This document shows positions 34,767 to 42,924 of a DNA stretch of 64,000 nucleotides, piece by piece (the first letter of the stretch is position 1; every line of letters starts with the position of its first letter). The position numbers and the translations under genes are program-made. Where the stretch lies: positions 1-64,000 of the forward strand of contig DATJUB010000058.1 in the NCBI GenBank assembly GCA_035502775.1, in the 5' to 3' direction. Below the pieces are notes generated by a model. It worked only from the letters and a program-made list of their open reading frames with translations. It ran no database searches and was not told the origin of the DNA. The DNA comes from 67-14 sp035502775. Lineage in GTDB: Bacteria; Actinomycetota; Thermoleophilia; Solirubrobacterales; 70-9.

Positions 34767-35504
34767 CTACTTGAGATTGACCGGCGGCGCGATCACTGTC
34801 ACCTCAGCGCCGGTGGGATTGCCTATGAAGAAGATGTGGAAGGTCTCCGCCTTGCCGCCGACCTTCAGCCGGGGAATCTGGCCCCGTCCGGCGGCGACGA
34901 TCTTGCCGTTCTTGCGGGCGATCGCGTACAGGACGAGATCCACCTGCTCGATGTCGGACTTGTTCACGACCGTGCCTGTGGCCTCGATCCCCGAGGTCGG
35001 GTCGTTGACGATCTCCGGCTTCGAGACTTCGACCTCGGGCAGGTCGGCCGGCAGCGGCGCCGCCTCGCCCACGGTCACTTCGACCGATTTCGGCTTCGAT
35101 GTGGCGAGGACCTGATCGTTGACCCAGTAGACCTCGCTGTCGGGCCTCATCACCGGTACCTGGATCAGCGAGGGTTCCATTCCCGCCATGTCGTTGCGAT
35201 AGACCGACTTGCCGTTCTTGCCCCTGACGTCGATCCCGATCGGAGCGTCGGCCAGCCCCTCGGCCGACTTGTTGCGCATGACGACGGCGACCGCGCTGCC
35301 GTTCTGGTCGCTGAGCACGACCTTGTCGACAACCTCGATCTGGCGGTTCATCGCGCCGACGTCGATCTTCTCGGTCTTGGCCAGATCCACCCCCTCTTCC
35401 TCCAGCCGTGCACTTTCGCTCTGGGTCGATTCGCAGCCGGCGAAAAGCAGCGCCAGCAGGGTGAAGAAGACGGCCGGTGCGGCGGCCCTGGTCAGGGTCC
35501 TCAT
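34767..35504 (-). CDS. lipoprotein of unknown function (pst operon)
   Basis: A 245-residue lipoprotein. The signal peptide ends in the lipobox LLFAGC, with Cys near residue 24. The mature part has two beta-sandwich-like halves (AVAVVMRNKSAEGLADAPIG, GIEATGTVVNKSDIEQVDLV), each resembling the FxxG/LEA-type 'intrinsic' folds used in cell-surface binding proteins. The ATG at 35504 overlaps the pstB stop (ATGA), so it belongs to the phosphate-uptake operon. Possibly an accessory phosphate-scavenging or envelope protein; no direct evidence. Confidence 0.75.
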   Translation of the reverse strand: MRTLTRAAAPAVFFTLLALLFAGCESTQSESARLEEEGVDLAKTEKIDVGAMNRQIEVVDKVVLSDQNGSAVAVVMRNKSAEGLADAPIGIDVRGKNGKSVYRNDMAGMEPSLIQVPVMRPDSEVYWVNDQVLATSKPKSVEVTVGEAAPLPADLPEVEVSKPEIVNDPTSGIEATGTVVNKSDIEQVDLVLYAIARKNGKIVAAGRGQIPRLKVGGKAETFHIFFIGNPTGAEVTVIAPPVNLK

Positions 35505-36442
35505 CCGAATCCACCCCCGATGTACTCCTTGGTGCGCTCGGCCAGCGGCGCGCCGAACACCTGGCCAGCGGCGCCGCACTCGACCATGTCGCCGAGATAC
35601 ATGAAGGCAACCCGGTCGGCCACCCGCGAGGCCTGCTGGAGGTTGTGGGTGACGATCACGATCGCGACCTCGGAGCGCAGCCCGACGATCGTCTCCTCGA
35701 TGATCGCGGTGGAGATCGGATCCAGCGCCGAGCAGGGCTCGTCCAGCAGCAGCACCTCTGGTGAGACGGCCAGTGACCTGGCGATACAGAGGCGCTGCTG
35801 CTGGCCGCCCGAGAGGGCGAGCGCGGGATGGTTCAGGTTCTTCGAGACCTCGTCCCAGAGGCCGGCCCTTTCCAACGCGTCAACGACGATCGGTTCGAGC
35901 TCCTTCTTGCGGGGCCGCTTGCTGCCGCGTTCGCGCAGGCCGTAGGCGACGTTGTCGAAGATGCTCATCGGGAAAGGGTTCGGCTGCTGGAAGAGCATGC
36001 CGACCCGCGAACGCAGGTGGGTCACGTCGAACTCGTCGACGCTCTCGCCGTCGAGCATGATCCGGCCGGTCCGTCTGGCGGCCGGGGTCAGCTCCACCAG
36101 ACGGTTGAGGGACCGCAGCAGGGTCGTCTTGCCACAGCCTGAGGGGCCGATCAGGGCGAGCACCTCTCCCGAGTTCACCTCGAGCGAGACCTCGTTCACG
36201 GCAACCTTGCCGCCATAGGCGATGCTGAGCGCCTCGGTCCGCATGCGCTGCTCGACCCAGGCCGATTCGGCCTCCTGGTCGATCAGAGCGCCGTCGGCCG
36301 GGTCGGGGAAAGCCTCCTGGTCGATGATGCGGTCGCCGACGTGGATCGGGGCGGTCTCGGCCTCGATCACGATGCGCCGGAGCGGTGGTACCGCGGCCCC
36401 CGCCGGCGCCGAGCCGTTGTGCGGTTCCTGCTTCAGTTCCAT
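35501..36442 (-). CDS. pstB: phosphate ABC transporter ATP-binding protein PstB
   Basis: A 313-residue ATPase energising phosphate import. Walker A is GPSGCGKTTLLRSLNRL, the Q-loop is MLFQQPNPFPMSIFDN (the NPFPMSI form is diagnostic for PstB), the signature LSGGQQQRLCIARSLA and Walker B VLLLDEPCSALDP. Compared with other PstB proteins (about 250-270 residues) it has an extra N-terminal 65 residues, acidic and without a known fold; an ATG at residue 67 would give normal length. The chosen start overlaps the pstA stop by ten bases. Confidence 0.95.
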   Translation of the reverse strand: MELKQEPHNGSAPAGAAVPPLRRIVIEAETAPIHVGDRIIDQEAFPDPADGALIDQEAESAWVEQRMRTEALSIAYGGKVAVNEVSLEVNSGEVLALIGPSGCGKTTLLRSLNRLVELTPAARRTGRIMLDGESVDEFDVTHLRSRVGMLFQQPNPFPMSIFDNVAYGLRERGSKRPRKKELEPIVVDALERAGLWDEVSKNLNHPALALSGGQQQRLCIARSLAVSPEVLLLDEPCSALDPISTAIIEETIVGLRSEVAIVIVTHNLQQASRVADRVAFMYLGDMVECGAAGQVFGAPLAERTKEYIGGGFG

Positions 36443-37410
36443 TGCGGCTTGTTCCTCCTGCCGATCAGACCGACCAGGGCGTTGAGGACGATCACGATCA
36501 GGAGCAGCACGAATGCCGCCGCGTAGGCCTTCTCGGGAGCGTTGCCCTCTCCGGCCGGAGAGTTGTTGTAGACGTAGCTGGTCAGCGTGCTGCCGGTGCC
36601 CTTGAGCAGTCCGAAGGGACCACTCCCCTCGGGCGAGATGGTCATCGAGGCGCCCAGCAGGATCACGACGATCGCGGTGTCGCCGGCGATCCGTCCCATG
36701 CCGAGGGTGGCCCCGGTGGCGATGCCGGAGCGGGCGCTCGGCAGCAGCACCCGCCGGATCGTGGTCGCCTTGTCCTTGCCGAGCGCGTACGAGGCCTCAC
36801 GCACGTGCCGTGGGATCGACATCAGTGCTTCGCGGGTCGAGCCGATGATCATCGGCAGCGCGACGATCGACATCATCGCCCCGGCCGCGATGAAGGAGCG
36901 GCCGAACACGGCGCCGCCCTCGGCGGTGAACGAGAAGAGGCCCATGAAGGTCTGCTGGAAGATCAGCAGCCCGAAGATCGCGAGCACGATCGAGGGGGTT
37001 CCGGCGACGATCTCCACGCCGGACTCGACCGCGCGGGCGAGACCGCTCGGGCGGCCGTACTCGGTGAGCCAGACCGCGACCGCGACTCCGATCGGGATCG
37101 CGATCACGATCCCGATCGTGGTCAAGAGGAGTGTTCCGAGGATCGGGTCGAGGAAACCGCCGGTCGCCGACTGGTCGAGCGAAGCCTCGGGTGCCGAGGT
37201 GATCATGTCCCAGCTGACGTACTGGATGCCCTTGTAAGCCATGTAGACGACGATCAGCCCGGCGACCACACAAAGCGAGATACCGGCGGCCCAGGCCAGC
37301 CCCAGACCGATCCGGTCCATGATGCTCCAGGAGGACTCGACCTTCGCGGGCCGCCGCTTCGCCGGCGGCTTTTTCGCGGACAGGGGAGGTTTCGCGGTTT
37401 CGGTGCTCAC
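36433..37410 (-). CDS. pstA: phosphate ABC transporter permease PstA
   Basis: A 325-residue permease with a Lys/Pro-rich cytosolic N-terminus and six membrane segments. The EAA loop is IPRHVREASYALGKDKATTI followed by RRVLLPSARSGIATG. SGVEIVAGTPSIVLAIFGLL is typical for PstA. The GTG at 37410 lies seven bases after GAGG and is preferred to an ATG five codons upstream. It works with PstC to form the phosphate channel. Confidence 0.94.
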   Translation of the reverse strand: MSTETAKPPLSAKKPPAKRRPAKVESSWSIMDRIGLGLAWAAGISLCVVAGLIVVYMAYKGIQYVSWDMITSAPEASLDQSATGGFLDPILGTLLLTTIGIVIAIPIGVAVAVWLTEYGRPSGLARAVESGVEIVAGTPSIVLAIFGLLIFQQTFMGLFSFTAEGGAVFGRSFIAAGAMMSIVALPMIIGSTREALMSIPRHVREASYALGKDKATTIRRVLLPSARSGIATGATLGMGRIAGDTAIVVILLGASMTISPEGSGPFGLLKGTGSTLTSYVYNNSPAGEGNAPEKAYAAAFVLLLIVIVLNALVGLIGRRNKPQWN

Positions 37411-37414
37411 CCGG

Positions 37415-38425
37415 TCACCTCGCACCCAGCGTGTACTTGCTGAGCGAGCGCCGGGCGGCCCAGCCGCCGAAGGAGAGGAAGGCGCTGGACACCAGCAGGA
37501 TCGAGGCGAAGGCGTACATCGTCTGGCCGAACGGCACCACCGAGAGTCCTTCGGCGTTGTCGACGATGGTCGACGCGAGGGGCCGGGCCGGCTCCAGGAA
37601 GAAGGTCAGCCCGTCGAGCGGATTCGGCGCGAAACCCACCGAGCCGGCGACCATCGAAAGCATGATCGCCTCTCCGAGGGCCCGGGCCGAAGCGAGTACC
37701 GCCGCGGCGACGATCGCCGGGCGGGCCGCCCGGACCGAGACCGTCCACATCGCCCGCCAGCGGTTGACGCCGAGCGCGGCGGCGCCCTGCGTCCAGTTCG
37801 CCGGCACCGAGCGCAGGGCGTCGACGATGATCGCGATCATGATCGGGCAGATCATGATCGTCAGGATGAGGATGCCGACCAGGATGCTGGTGCCGTCGAG
37901 CTGGATCACGTAGGCCACCGATTCCTTCCGCTCTTCGGAGATCAGGTGCTCGTGGACCCAGGGGACGACGACCAGGATGCCGATCAGTCCGTAGATGACC
38001 GAGGGCACGGCCGCCAACAGACGCACCACCGGTTCGAGTATCCGGCGGATGGAGAGCGGCGCGAACTCGACGATGAAGATCGCGGAGAGCACGGCGAAGA
38101 TCGTGGAGATCACAACCGCGGAGAAGGTGATCAGCGCGGTCGCGTAGAGCAGTGGCCAGGCGCGAAGCTCGTACACGTAGTCATCGGGGTTCGCGGGGGA
38201 ATTGAAGATGTTCATGAGCTGTTCGTCCACGTTGCCGCCCCCGCCGAACCAGGCGAGGCCGTTGTGGGTGAACGAAGGCAGCCCCTTGAGGAAGACGAAG
38301 ATCACCATTCCGGCGATCAGCAGGAGGATGGTGGATGCCAGCGCGCCGAGCAGAAGCTCGACGCGCCGGTCGGTGCGGTCCCGGATCATGGGGACCGACT
38401 CACCATTGAGAGATGCCGCTTTCAC
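37415..38425 (-). CDS. pstC: phosphate ABC transporter permease PstC
   Basis: A 336-residue permease with six membrane segments. It shows LLAAVPSVIYGLIGILVVVP and the EAA loop TQGAAALGVNRWRAMWTVSV followed by RALGEAIMLSMVAG, all typical of PstC. The GTG at 38425 uses the last base of the pstS stop codon (TAGTG), so the two are translationally coupled; an ATG at 38389 is the alternative. Confidence 0.93.
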   Translation of the reverse strand: MKAASLNGESVPMIRDRTDRRVELLLGALASTILLLIAGMVIFVFLKGLPSFTHNGLAWFGGGGNVDEQLMNIFNSPANPDDYVYELRAWPLLYATALITFSAVVISTIFAVLSAIFIVEFAPLSIRRILEPVVRLLAAVPSVIYGLIGILVVVPWVHEHLISEERKESVAYVIQLDGTSILVGILILTIMICPIMIAIIVDALRSVPANWTQGAAALGVNRWRAMWTVSVRAARPAIVAAAVLASARALGEAIMLSMVAGSVGFAPNPLDGLTFFLEPARPLASTIVDNAEGLSVVPFGQTMYAFASILLVSSAFLSFGGWAARRSLSKYTLGAR

Positions 38426-39243
38426 TACTTGAAGGGCACCCACTCGGAGGCCGCGATCTTCAGCGCCGCCTTGTTGTTGCGGGTCCAGCTGATCCACTTC
38501 TTGACCGGGCCCGAGGCGGCACCGCGGGTCACGAAGTAGAAGCTGCGCACTCCGCCGTACTGACCTGACTTGGCGTTGCGCAGAGTGCATGGCACACCCT
38601 TGTAGGAGCCGACGGTGGTGCCCTTGGTGAAGGCGAGCGACACGTAGCCGATGCCGGCCTTGTCCCGCTGGATCGCCTGCTGGACCAGCCCGTTCGACGC
38701 CTTCTGCGAGGCACCGGAGAAGATCTTCTCCGGGCTCATGAAGATCTTGTCGAAGGCGTCCTGGGTGCCGGAGGCGGGGGTGCGGACGAACAGGTCGATC
38801 GTTCCCTTCTCCTTGGCTCCCGGAACCTGGTCCCAGCTCCGGACCTTGCCGGAGAAGATGTTCTGGACCAGAGCCTGGTCGAAAGCGGACACTCCGTTGG
38901 CGGGGTTGGTCGCCAGGCAGATCGCGTCCTTGGCGATCCGGTTGAACACGATTCCGCCCGGGTCGCTCGGCTTCGGGTCACGGGAGGACATGCCGACCGT
39001 GACCCGTCCGCGGGACACGTCCGAGATGCCGACGTCGGACCCACCCTGGAGGATCTTGAACTTGACGTTCTTGCCCGCCTTGGTCTTCACGTACTTCTGG
39101 GCCCAGAGAGTGGCCAGCGGGGCGACCGAGGTCGATCCGCTGATCGTGATCGTCGATTTCGCCTGGGCGGCCGGAACGACCACCAGCGCGGCGAGCGCCA
39201 GCAGCAGCCAGGCCAGGCTGAATTTCTTGCTGTTCATGTTCAC
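38425..39243 (-). CDS. pstS: phosphate-binding protein PstS
   Basis: A 272-residue periplasmic-type substrate-binding protein. The signal peptide (WLLLALAALVVVPAAQA) has no lipobox Cys, so the protein seems secreted and not lipid-anchored, unusual for an actinobacterial PstS. Ligand residues are seen in TISGSTSVAPLATLWAQKYV, VGMSSRDPKPSD and RTPASGTQDAFDKIF. The GTG at 39243 follows AAGGA by six bases; ATGs at 39237 and 39249 are alternatives. The mature chain of about 245 residues is short for the family. A PHO box lies upstream. Confidence 0.92.
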   Translation of the reverse strand: MNMNSKKFSLAWLLLALAALVVVPAAQAKSTITISGSTSVAPLATLWAQKYVKTKAGKNVKFKILQGGSDVGISDVSRGRVTVGMSSRDPKPSDPGGIVFNRIAKDAICLATNPANGVSAFDQALVQNIFSGKVRSWDQVPGAKEKGTIDLFVRTPASGTQDAFDKIFMSPEKIFSGASQKASNGLVQQAIQRDKAGIGYVSLAFTKGTTVGSYKGVPCTLRNAKSGQYGGVRSFYFVTRGAASGPVKKWISWTRNNKAALKIAASEWVPFK

Positions 39244-39302
39244 TTGCATTCCTTTTCTTCGATCCTTTGCGTGTCAATCGGACTATGGATCGGCGGCACC
39301 GT

Positions 39303-39335
39303 CCCGATGTGAACGGGCGGTGACGCCGATGTGAA
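39303..39335 (-). promoter_or_regulatory. PHO box of the pst operon
   Basis: Three consecutive 11-bp units on the minus strand: TTCACATCGGC, GTCACCGCCCG and TTCACATCGGG. Direct repeats of this spacing and sequence are the PhoP-binding sites of actinobacteria. A CATAGT -10-like hexamer lies downstream, before the pstS leader. Confidence 0.8.
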
Positions 39336-39364
39336 AAGTCCGCTAACCGCTCGGGTGGTGTCGC

Positions 39365-40030
39365 TCAGGCCCGCTGGGCCCGCTTCGAGGCGGCCTGGGC
39401 CTTCTTGCAGCGCTTCTTCGCCGCGGCACGGGCCTTCCTGCCGTCCGCCTGCTTGACCTTGGCGCAGAGCTTGATCGCCTTGTCCTTGGCTTTCTTCTTG
39501 ACGTTCAGGGCAGAGCACCTGATGCCGAGCTGGAACGGCTCGGAGGTCAGCGGGAAGGGTTTCTCCTTCGCGATCTGCGTGGTCAGCGCGACGACCCAGA
39601 ACTTCGGCTGGACCAGCGCCTCGCAGAGCTCATCGGTGGTGCCGATGAATCCCTCGACCGCGTTGCCGGCGGTCATCTTGCCGTAGCAGCCGATGCCGTT
39701 GCCCGGGATCGCTCCCTCGCAGGTGAAGGCTTCGCCCGGCGCGACCTCGGTGCCGGCGAGCACGGTGGTCTCGGTACTGAAGTAGCCGACCGAACGGTTG
39801 CTGACGATCGAGTATCCCTGGATGTCCTCGCTGCACTTGACGCTGTACTTGAGCGAGTTCTCGGCGTGATGCTCCGAATCGGCCGTGACGGTGCCTCCGC
39901 ACGAAACCGATCCCGCCGACGCGGTCCCGGTCATCACCGAAAGAGCGATCAGACCCACCGCCAGTCCAAGGGCAACCAGGAAGCCGATCCGGCCTCCCCG
40001 TTCCCCACCCAGACTCCTGAAGCTGTTCAC
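39365..40030 (-). CDS. secreted protein with Lys/Arg-rich tail, unknown family
   Basis: A 221-residue exported protein. The signal peptide is IGFLVALGLAVGLIALSVMT, followed by GTASAGSVSCGG. The mature part has six or more cysteines and beta-strand patterns (SLKYSVKCSEDIQGYSIVSN, GEAFTCEGAIPGNGIGCYGK). The last 45 residues are almost all Lys, Arg and Ala with two Cys. Function unknown. GTG at 40030 lies seven bases after AAGGAG. A PHO-box-like element lies upstream, so expression under phosphate limitation is suggested. It precedes pstS on the same strand. Confidence 0.8.
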   Translation of the reverse strand: MNSFRSLGGERGGRIGFLVALGLAVGLIALSVMTGTASAGSVSCGGTVTADSEHHAENSLKYSVKCSEDIQGYSIVSNRSVGYFSTETTVLAGTEVAPGEAFTCEGAIPGNGIGCYGKMTAGNAVEGFIGTTDELCEALVQPKFWVVALTTQIAKEKPFPLTSEPFQLGIRCSALNVKKKAKDKAIKLCAKVKQADGRKARAAAKKRCKKAQAASKRAQRA

Positions 40031-40059
40031 AAAGATCTCCTTGACTTGCTTGCGTGTTC

Positions 40060-40078
40060 CCGTGGGCCTTTCCCACGG
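40060..40078. other. hairpin in the 5' leader of gene 39365-40030
   Basis: Perfect 7-bp stem CCGTGGG/CCCACGG with loop CCTTT, about 20 bases upstream of AAGGAG. It could attenuate or stabilise the transcript. Confidence 0.5.
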
Positions 40079-40107
40079 TCGCAATCAGTCTCAGAGGTCA
40101 GGGCCGG

Positions 40108-40140
40108 TCAGATGTGACCAGCCCGATACTCAGAAGTGAA
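40108..40140 (-). promoter_or_regulatory. candidate second PHO box
   Basis: On the minus strand TTCACTTCTGA and GTCACATCTGA lie exactly 22 bp apart with a degenerate unit between, the same 11-bp period as the pstS PHO box, upstream of the secreted-protein gene. Confidence 0.5.
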
Positions 40141-40149
40141 AAGTTGGAT

Positions 40150-40168
40150 ACCGGCCGCGCGGGCCGGT
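40150..40168. terminator. hairpin after erpA
   Basis: ACCGGCC/GGCCGGT arms with a five-base loop, nine bases beyond the erpA stop and followed on the minus strand by AACTTTT. Confidence 0.6.
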
Positions 40169-40176
40169 GGCACCGC

Positions 40177-40551
40177 TCAGGCTACGGCGGCTTCCTCGGC
40201 CTCGTCCTTGACCTGGAACGAAGAGCCACAGCCACAGGCGGCGACCACGTTCGGGTTGTTCACCTGGAATCCGGCGCCGGTGAGGCCCTCGACGTAGTCC
40301 ACCTCGGATCCGAAGACGAACTGCATGCTGGTCTTGTCGACGATCACCGAGACACCGCGATGCTCGAAGACGTGGTCGTCATCGGTCTTGGCGTCGAAGG
40401 CGAGCGCGTACTGGAAGCCGGAGCAGCCGCCGCCGCGCACGGCGACGCGCAGGGCCTGGACTTCGCCTTCCGGGGAATCGCCGATCAACTCGGCGATCTT
40501 CTCGGCGGCGATTTCGGTCAGGGTGATTGCTGCTTCAGGTGCCTCGGACAT
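40177..40551 (-). CDS. erpA: iron-sulfur cluster carrier protein (ErpA/HesB/IscA family)
   Basis: A 124-residue A-type carrier. The three cluster-binding cysteines are in VRGGGCSGFQYALAFDAK and VVAACGCGSSFQVKDE, the exact family pattern, and YVEGLTGAGFQVNNPN lies between. It accepts [2Fe-2S] or [4Fe-4S] clusters and hands them to client enzymes. A -10 hexamer directly precedes the ATG. It lies ten bases beyond the start of the small glutaredoxin-like gene on the same strand. Confidence 0.94.
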   Translation of the reverse strand: MSEAPEAAITLTEIAAEKIAELIGDSPEGEVQALRVAVRGGGCSGFQYALAFDAKTDDDHVFEHRGVSVIVDKTSMQFVFGSEVDYVEGLTGAGFQVNNPNVVAACGCGSSFQVKDEAEEAAVA

Positions 40552-40557
40552 AACTAA

Positions 40558-40563
40558 AGATTA
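40558..40563 (-). promoter_or_regulatory. leaderless -10 (TAATCT) of erpA
   Basis: TAATCT on the minus strand ends six bases before the ATG at 40551 and includes the TAA stop of the preceding gene. Confidence 0.55.
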
Positions 40564-40815
40564 GCGGGTGCCCCAGGTGTGCTCCACGTACTCCCGGATT
40601 CGCTTCGAATCGTGGATGATCTCGTTGCCGTCCACCAGCACCGGAACCCGCTTCTGGCCTGTCAATTCCTCGATCTCGGGCCGTTTCCGCTTCGATGACG
40701 GCACCTTGCGGGTCTCGAACTCCACCCCGGCCCGGCGCAGCGACCGCGCGGCCTTTCCGCAGGGGCAGGCCAGGAAACCGGGCGTCTGGCAGCGGTACAG
40801 GACGGGCTTGCTCAC
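40561..40815 (-). CDS. glutaredoxin-like / GST N-terminal domain protein
   Basis: An 84-residue thioredoxin-fold protein. It starts VLYRCQTPGFLACPCGKAAR, where the fold's active-site position appears to be CPCG, and continues with EIEELTGQKRVPVLVDGNEI and IHDSKRIREYVEHTW, the cis-Pro and glutathione-site region of the GST N-terminal domain. It lacks the helical C-terminal domain of GSTs. A GTG start lies seven bases after TACTCT. Role probably in thiol redox or Fe-S traffic beside erpA, by context only. Confidence 0.87.
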   Translation of the reverse strand: MSKPVLYRCQTPGFLACPCGKAARSLRRAGVEFETRKVPSSKRKRPEIEELTGQKRVPVLVDGNEIIHDSKRIREYVEHTWGTR

Positions 40816-40822
40816 GACCCGA

Positions 40823-40828
40823 AGAGTA
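40823..40828 (-). promoter_or_regulatory. leaderless -10 (TACTCT) of the glutaredoxin-like gene
   Basis: TACTCT on the minus strand ends seven bases before the GTG at 40815. Confidence 0.5.
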
Positions 40829-40858
40829 GTTCACGGGGAAGCATCCCTCCTCTTCTGA

Positions 40859-40864
40859 TAGAAC
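40859..40864 (+). promoter_or_regulatory. leaderless -10 (TAGAAC) of the degV-like gene
   Basis: The hexamer ends six bases before the GTG at 40871; the last base departs from TANNNT. Confidence 0.4.
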
Positions 40865-40870
40865 CGTGGC

Positions 40871-41755
40871 GTGTCCGCCGACCCGTCGATAGCGCTGGTC
40901 ACCGATTCGACCGCGTCGCTCACCCCTGATGATCGTGAGCGGCTGCAGATCGAGACGGTTAGCCTCTACGTGATCCTGAACGGGGAGCAGCGCCGCGAGA
41001 CCGAGATCACCGACTACGCCTCCTTCTACAAGGCGGTGCTGGACAGCCCCCAGATGACCACCACCTCCCAGCCCTCGATCGGCGATTTCGTCGAGGTCTA
41101 CGAGCCGCTGCTGGCCGAAGGCAAGGAGATCGTCTCGCTGCACATCTCGTCCGGAATCTCGGGGACTTTCGAAGCGGCCCGCCAGGCGGCCGAGCATCTC
41201 GAGTCCGAGGGCAAGGGCGGCGAGCGGATCCGGGTCGTCGATTCCCGCACCACCGCGGGCGGCCTGGCGCTGACTTCACTGGCCACCGCCAACGCGGTCA
41301 ACAACGGTGATCCGGTCGACGAGATCGTGCGCAAGACCGAAGCCGCCCGTGACGGGCTCGACACCTGGATCATGGTCGACACGCTCGAGTACCTGCGCAA
41401 GGGCGGCCGCATCGGCAGCGCCCAGGCCTGGATCGGCGGCGCCCTGAAGATCAAGCCGATCATCACGCTCGAAGAGACCGTGAAACCGGTCGAGAAGGTG
41501 CGCACCCAGGGCCGCGCGGTCCAGCGGCTGAAGGACATCGCGGTCGAGGTGGCCGCCCGCGGCGAGACCACCTGGACCGTCCAGCACAGCCAATCGCCGG
41601 AGCTGGCGGCCGAGCTCGCCGCCCACTGCCGCGAGGTCTTCCAGTGCGAGGGGGCCTTCCTCGACGAAATGTCAACCGTGCTCGGCATTCACGCCGGGCC
41701 GGGCATGCTCGCTCTCGGGACCGTGCCCACCGAGCTGGTCGGCTCGAAGTTTTGA
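40871..41755 (+). CDS. DegV-family fatty-acid-binding protein
   Basis: A 294-residue DegV protein. The fatty-acid site residues are in IALVTDSTASLTPDDRER, TTSQPSIGDFVEVYEPLLAE, LHISSGISGTFEAARQAAEH and RVVDSRTTAGGLAL; the C-terminal lobe has YLRKGGRIGSAQAWIGGALK. DegV proteins are FakB-type carriers that present fatty acids to a kinase (FakA); no fakA is in this window. The GTG start is leaderless-like. Its stop overlaps the start of the ACT protein gene by four bases. Confidence 0.93.
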   Translation: MSADPSIALVTDSTASLTPDDRERLQIETVSLYVILNGEQRRETEITDYASFYKAVLDSPQMTTTSQPSIGDFVEVYEPLLAEGKEIVSLHISSGISGTFEAARQAAEHLESEGKGGERIRVVDSRTTAGGLALTSLATANAVNNGDPVDEIVRKTEAARDGLDTWIMVDTLEYLRKGGRIGSAQAWIGGALKIKPIITLEETVKPVEKVRTQGRAVQRLKDIAVEVAARGETTWTVQHSQSPELAAELAAHCREVFQCEGAFLDEMSTVLGIHAGPGMLALGTVPTELVGSKF

Positions 41756-42276
41756 ATCTCGCGGTCACGGCCATCGGCCGGGACCGGCCGGGAATCGTCG
41801 CCGCGATCACCGGGGCGCTGCTCGAGGCGGGCGGCAACGTCGACGATTCGCAGATGTCGATCCTCCACGGCCATTTCGCCGTGATGCTGATCGTGTCCGT
41901 GCCCAACGGCACTTCGGTCGATGAGCTCTCGGTGAGGCTCGACGAGGTCGGCCGCGAGTTCGGTCTCGGTGGCATCTCCGTGTCCGAAGTGACCTCGCTG
42001 GAGCGGGGTGCCGGCCCGAGTCATGTGCTCACGGTCTACGGCGCGGATCGCCCTGGAATCGTCCACGAGGTCGCCGAGCTGCTGGCCTCGCAAGGCGTGA
42101 ACATCACCGACCTGCGAACGCGCCGCACCGGCGATCCGGCCTCGCCGCTCTACACGATGATGATGGAGTTGGCCGTGGATGGCGATCCGACCCGCCTGGA
42201 GGCCGACCTGGAACGCCTGTCCGGTGAAAAGCGGGTCGAGGTCAACCTGACCGAGCTCGACACAGAAGCCCTCTAG
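41752..42276 (+). CDS. tandem ACT-domain protein (GcvR-like)
   Basis: A 174-residue protein made of two ACT domains: NLAVTAIGRDRPGIVAAITG at the N-terminus and LTVYGADRPGIVHEVAELLA near residues 90-110, each with the DRPG ligand-binding loop. In other bacteria such proteins bind amino acids such as glycine and control enzymes or regulators. The TTG start overlaps the degV-like stop (TTGA). No DNA-binding domain is present. A 45-bp palindrome follows the stop by four bases. Confidence 0.9.
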   Translation: MNLAVTAIGRDRPGIVAAITGALLEAGGNVDDSQMSILHGHFAVMLIVSVPNGTSVDELSVRLDEVGREFGLGGISVSEVTSLERGAGPSHVLTVYGADRPGIVHEVAELLASQGVNITDLRTRRTGDPASPLYTMMMELAVDGDPTRLEADLERLSGEKRVEVNLTELDTEAL

Positions 42277-42280
42277 AAGG

Positions 42281-42325
42281 TCTGGCAGTGATCGGCACCC
42301 AAATAGCGCCTCGATCGTTGCCAGT
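42281..42325. repeat. 45-bp palindrome, copy 4 (opposite orientation)
   Basis: Foot TCTGGCAGTGATCG on the left; the right side reads CGATCGTTGCCAGT with wobble-type mismatches. The apex appears as AAATAG on the plus strand, so this copy is inverted relative to the others. Confidence 0.8.
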
Positions 42326-42347
42326 CTGTGTTGGGTGGGGTTGAGGC

Positions 42348-42827
42348 TTGGCTGTTCGAGAAGTTCTGATCTACCCTGCACCGATCCTGAAGGAGGTCGC
42401 CCGCGAGGCGACCCCGGCCGAGGCCGAGGAGGCCCTGGTGGACCTGCACGACACGATGCGGGCCCATGACCGCTGCGTCGGCATCGCGGCACCCCAGATC
42501 GGCATTCCCCTGCGCATCGCCCTGGTCGACATCTCGAGCCACCCCCACGGCGCCGCCTCACACGGCATGATCGAGCTGGTCAACCCGGAGATCACCCATC
42601 GCTCGGAGGGAACCAAGGTCAGCCGCGAGGGCTGTCTCAGCCTGCCCGACCTGACCGCCAACGTCCGGCGGCCCAGGAAGGCGACCGTGGAAACCCGGGG
42701 GAGGATCTACGAGGTGAGCGGCTTCGAGGCCCGCTGCGTCCTCCACGAGATCGACCATCTCGACGGCATCCTCTTCCTCGACCGGGTCGCCTCGATCACC
42801 GACGACATCTTCAGACGGGAGACATAA
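42348..42827 (+). CDS. def: peptide deformylase
   Basis: A 159-residue metalloenzyme removing the formyl group from new proteins. The three family motifs are present: GIAAPQIGIPLRIAL (motif I), REGCLSLPDLTANV (motif II, metal-binding Cys) and CVLHEIDHLDGILFLDR (motif III, HExxH-type with both metal-binding His). The N-terminus is normal (VREVLIYPAPILKEVARE). The TTG at 42348 has only a weak GAGG upstream. It follows the ACT gene and palindrome copy 4. Confidence 0.95.
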   Translation: MAVREVLIYPAPILKEVAREATPAEAEEALVDLHDTMRAHDRCVGIAAPQIGIPLRIALVDISSHPHGAASHGMIELVNPEITHRSEGTKVSREGCLSLPDLTANVRRPRKATVETRGRIYEVSGFEARCVLHEIDHLDGILFLDRVASITDDIFRRET

Positions 42828-42871
42828 GGAATCTGGATCGCTTCGCTTCGCTGTGCGATCCAGATTTCGAA
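42825..42871. repeat. second hairpin family, short copy
   Basis: Perfect 12-bp arms AATCTGGATCGC/GCGATCCAGATT with a 13-base loop. The flanks AAGG...TTCGAA equal those of the two long copies after gene 48308-50938. It begins at the def stop codon and may also end transcription. Confidence 0.65.
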
Positions 42872-42924
42872 GTACCAGCTAAGTCTCAACCTCCTGCTGC
42901 CCGAAGCAGTTTCTAGAGGGAGTC

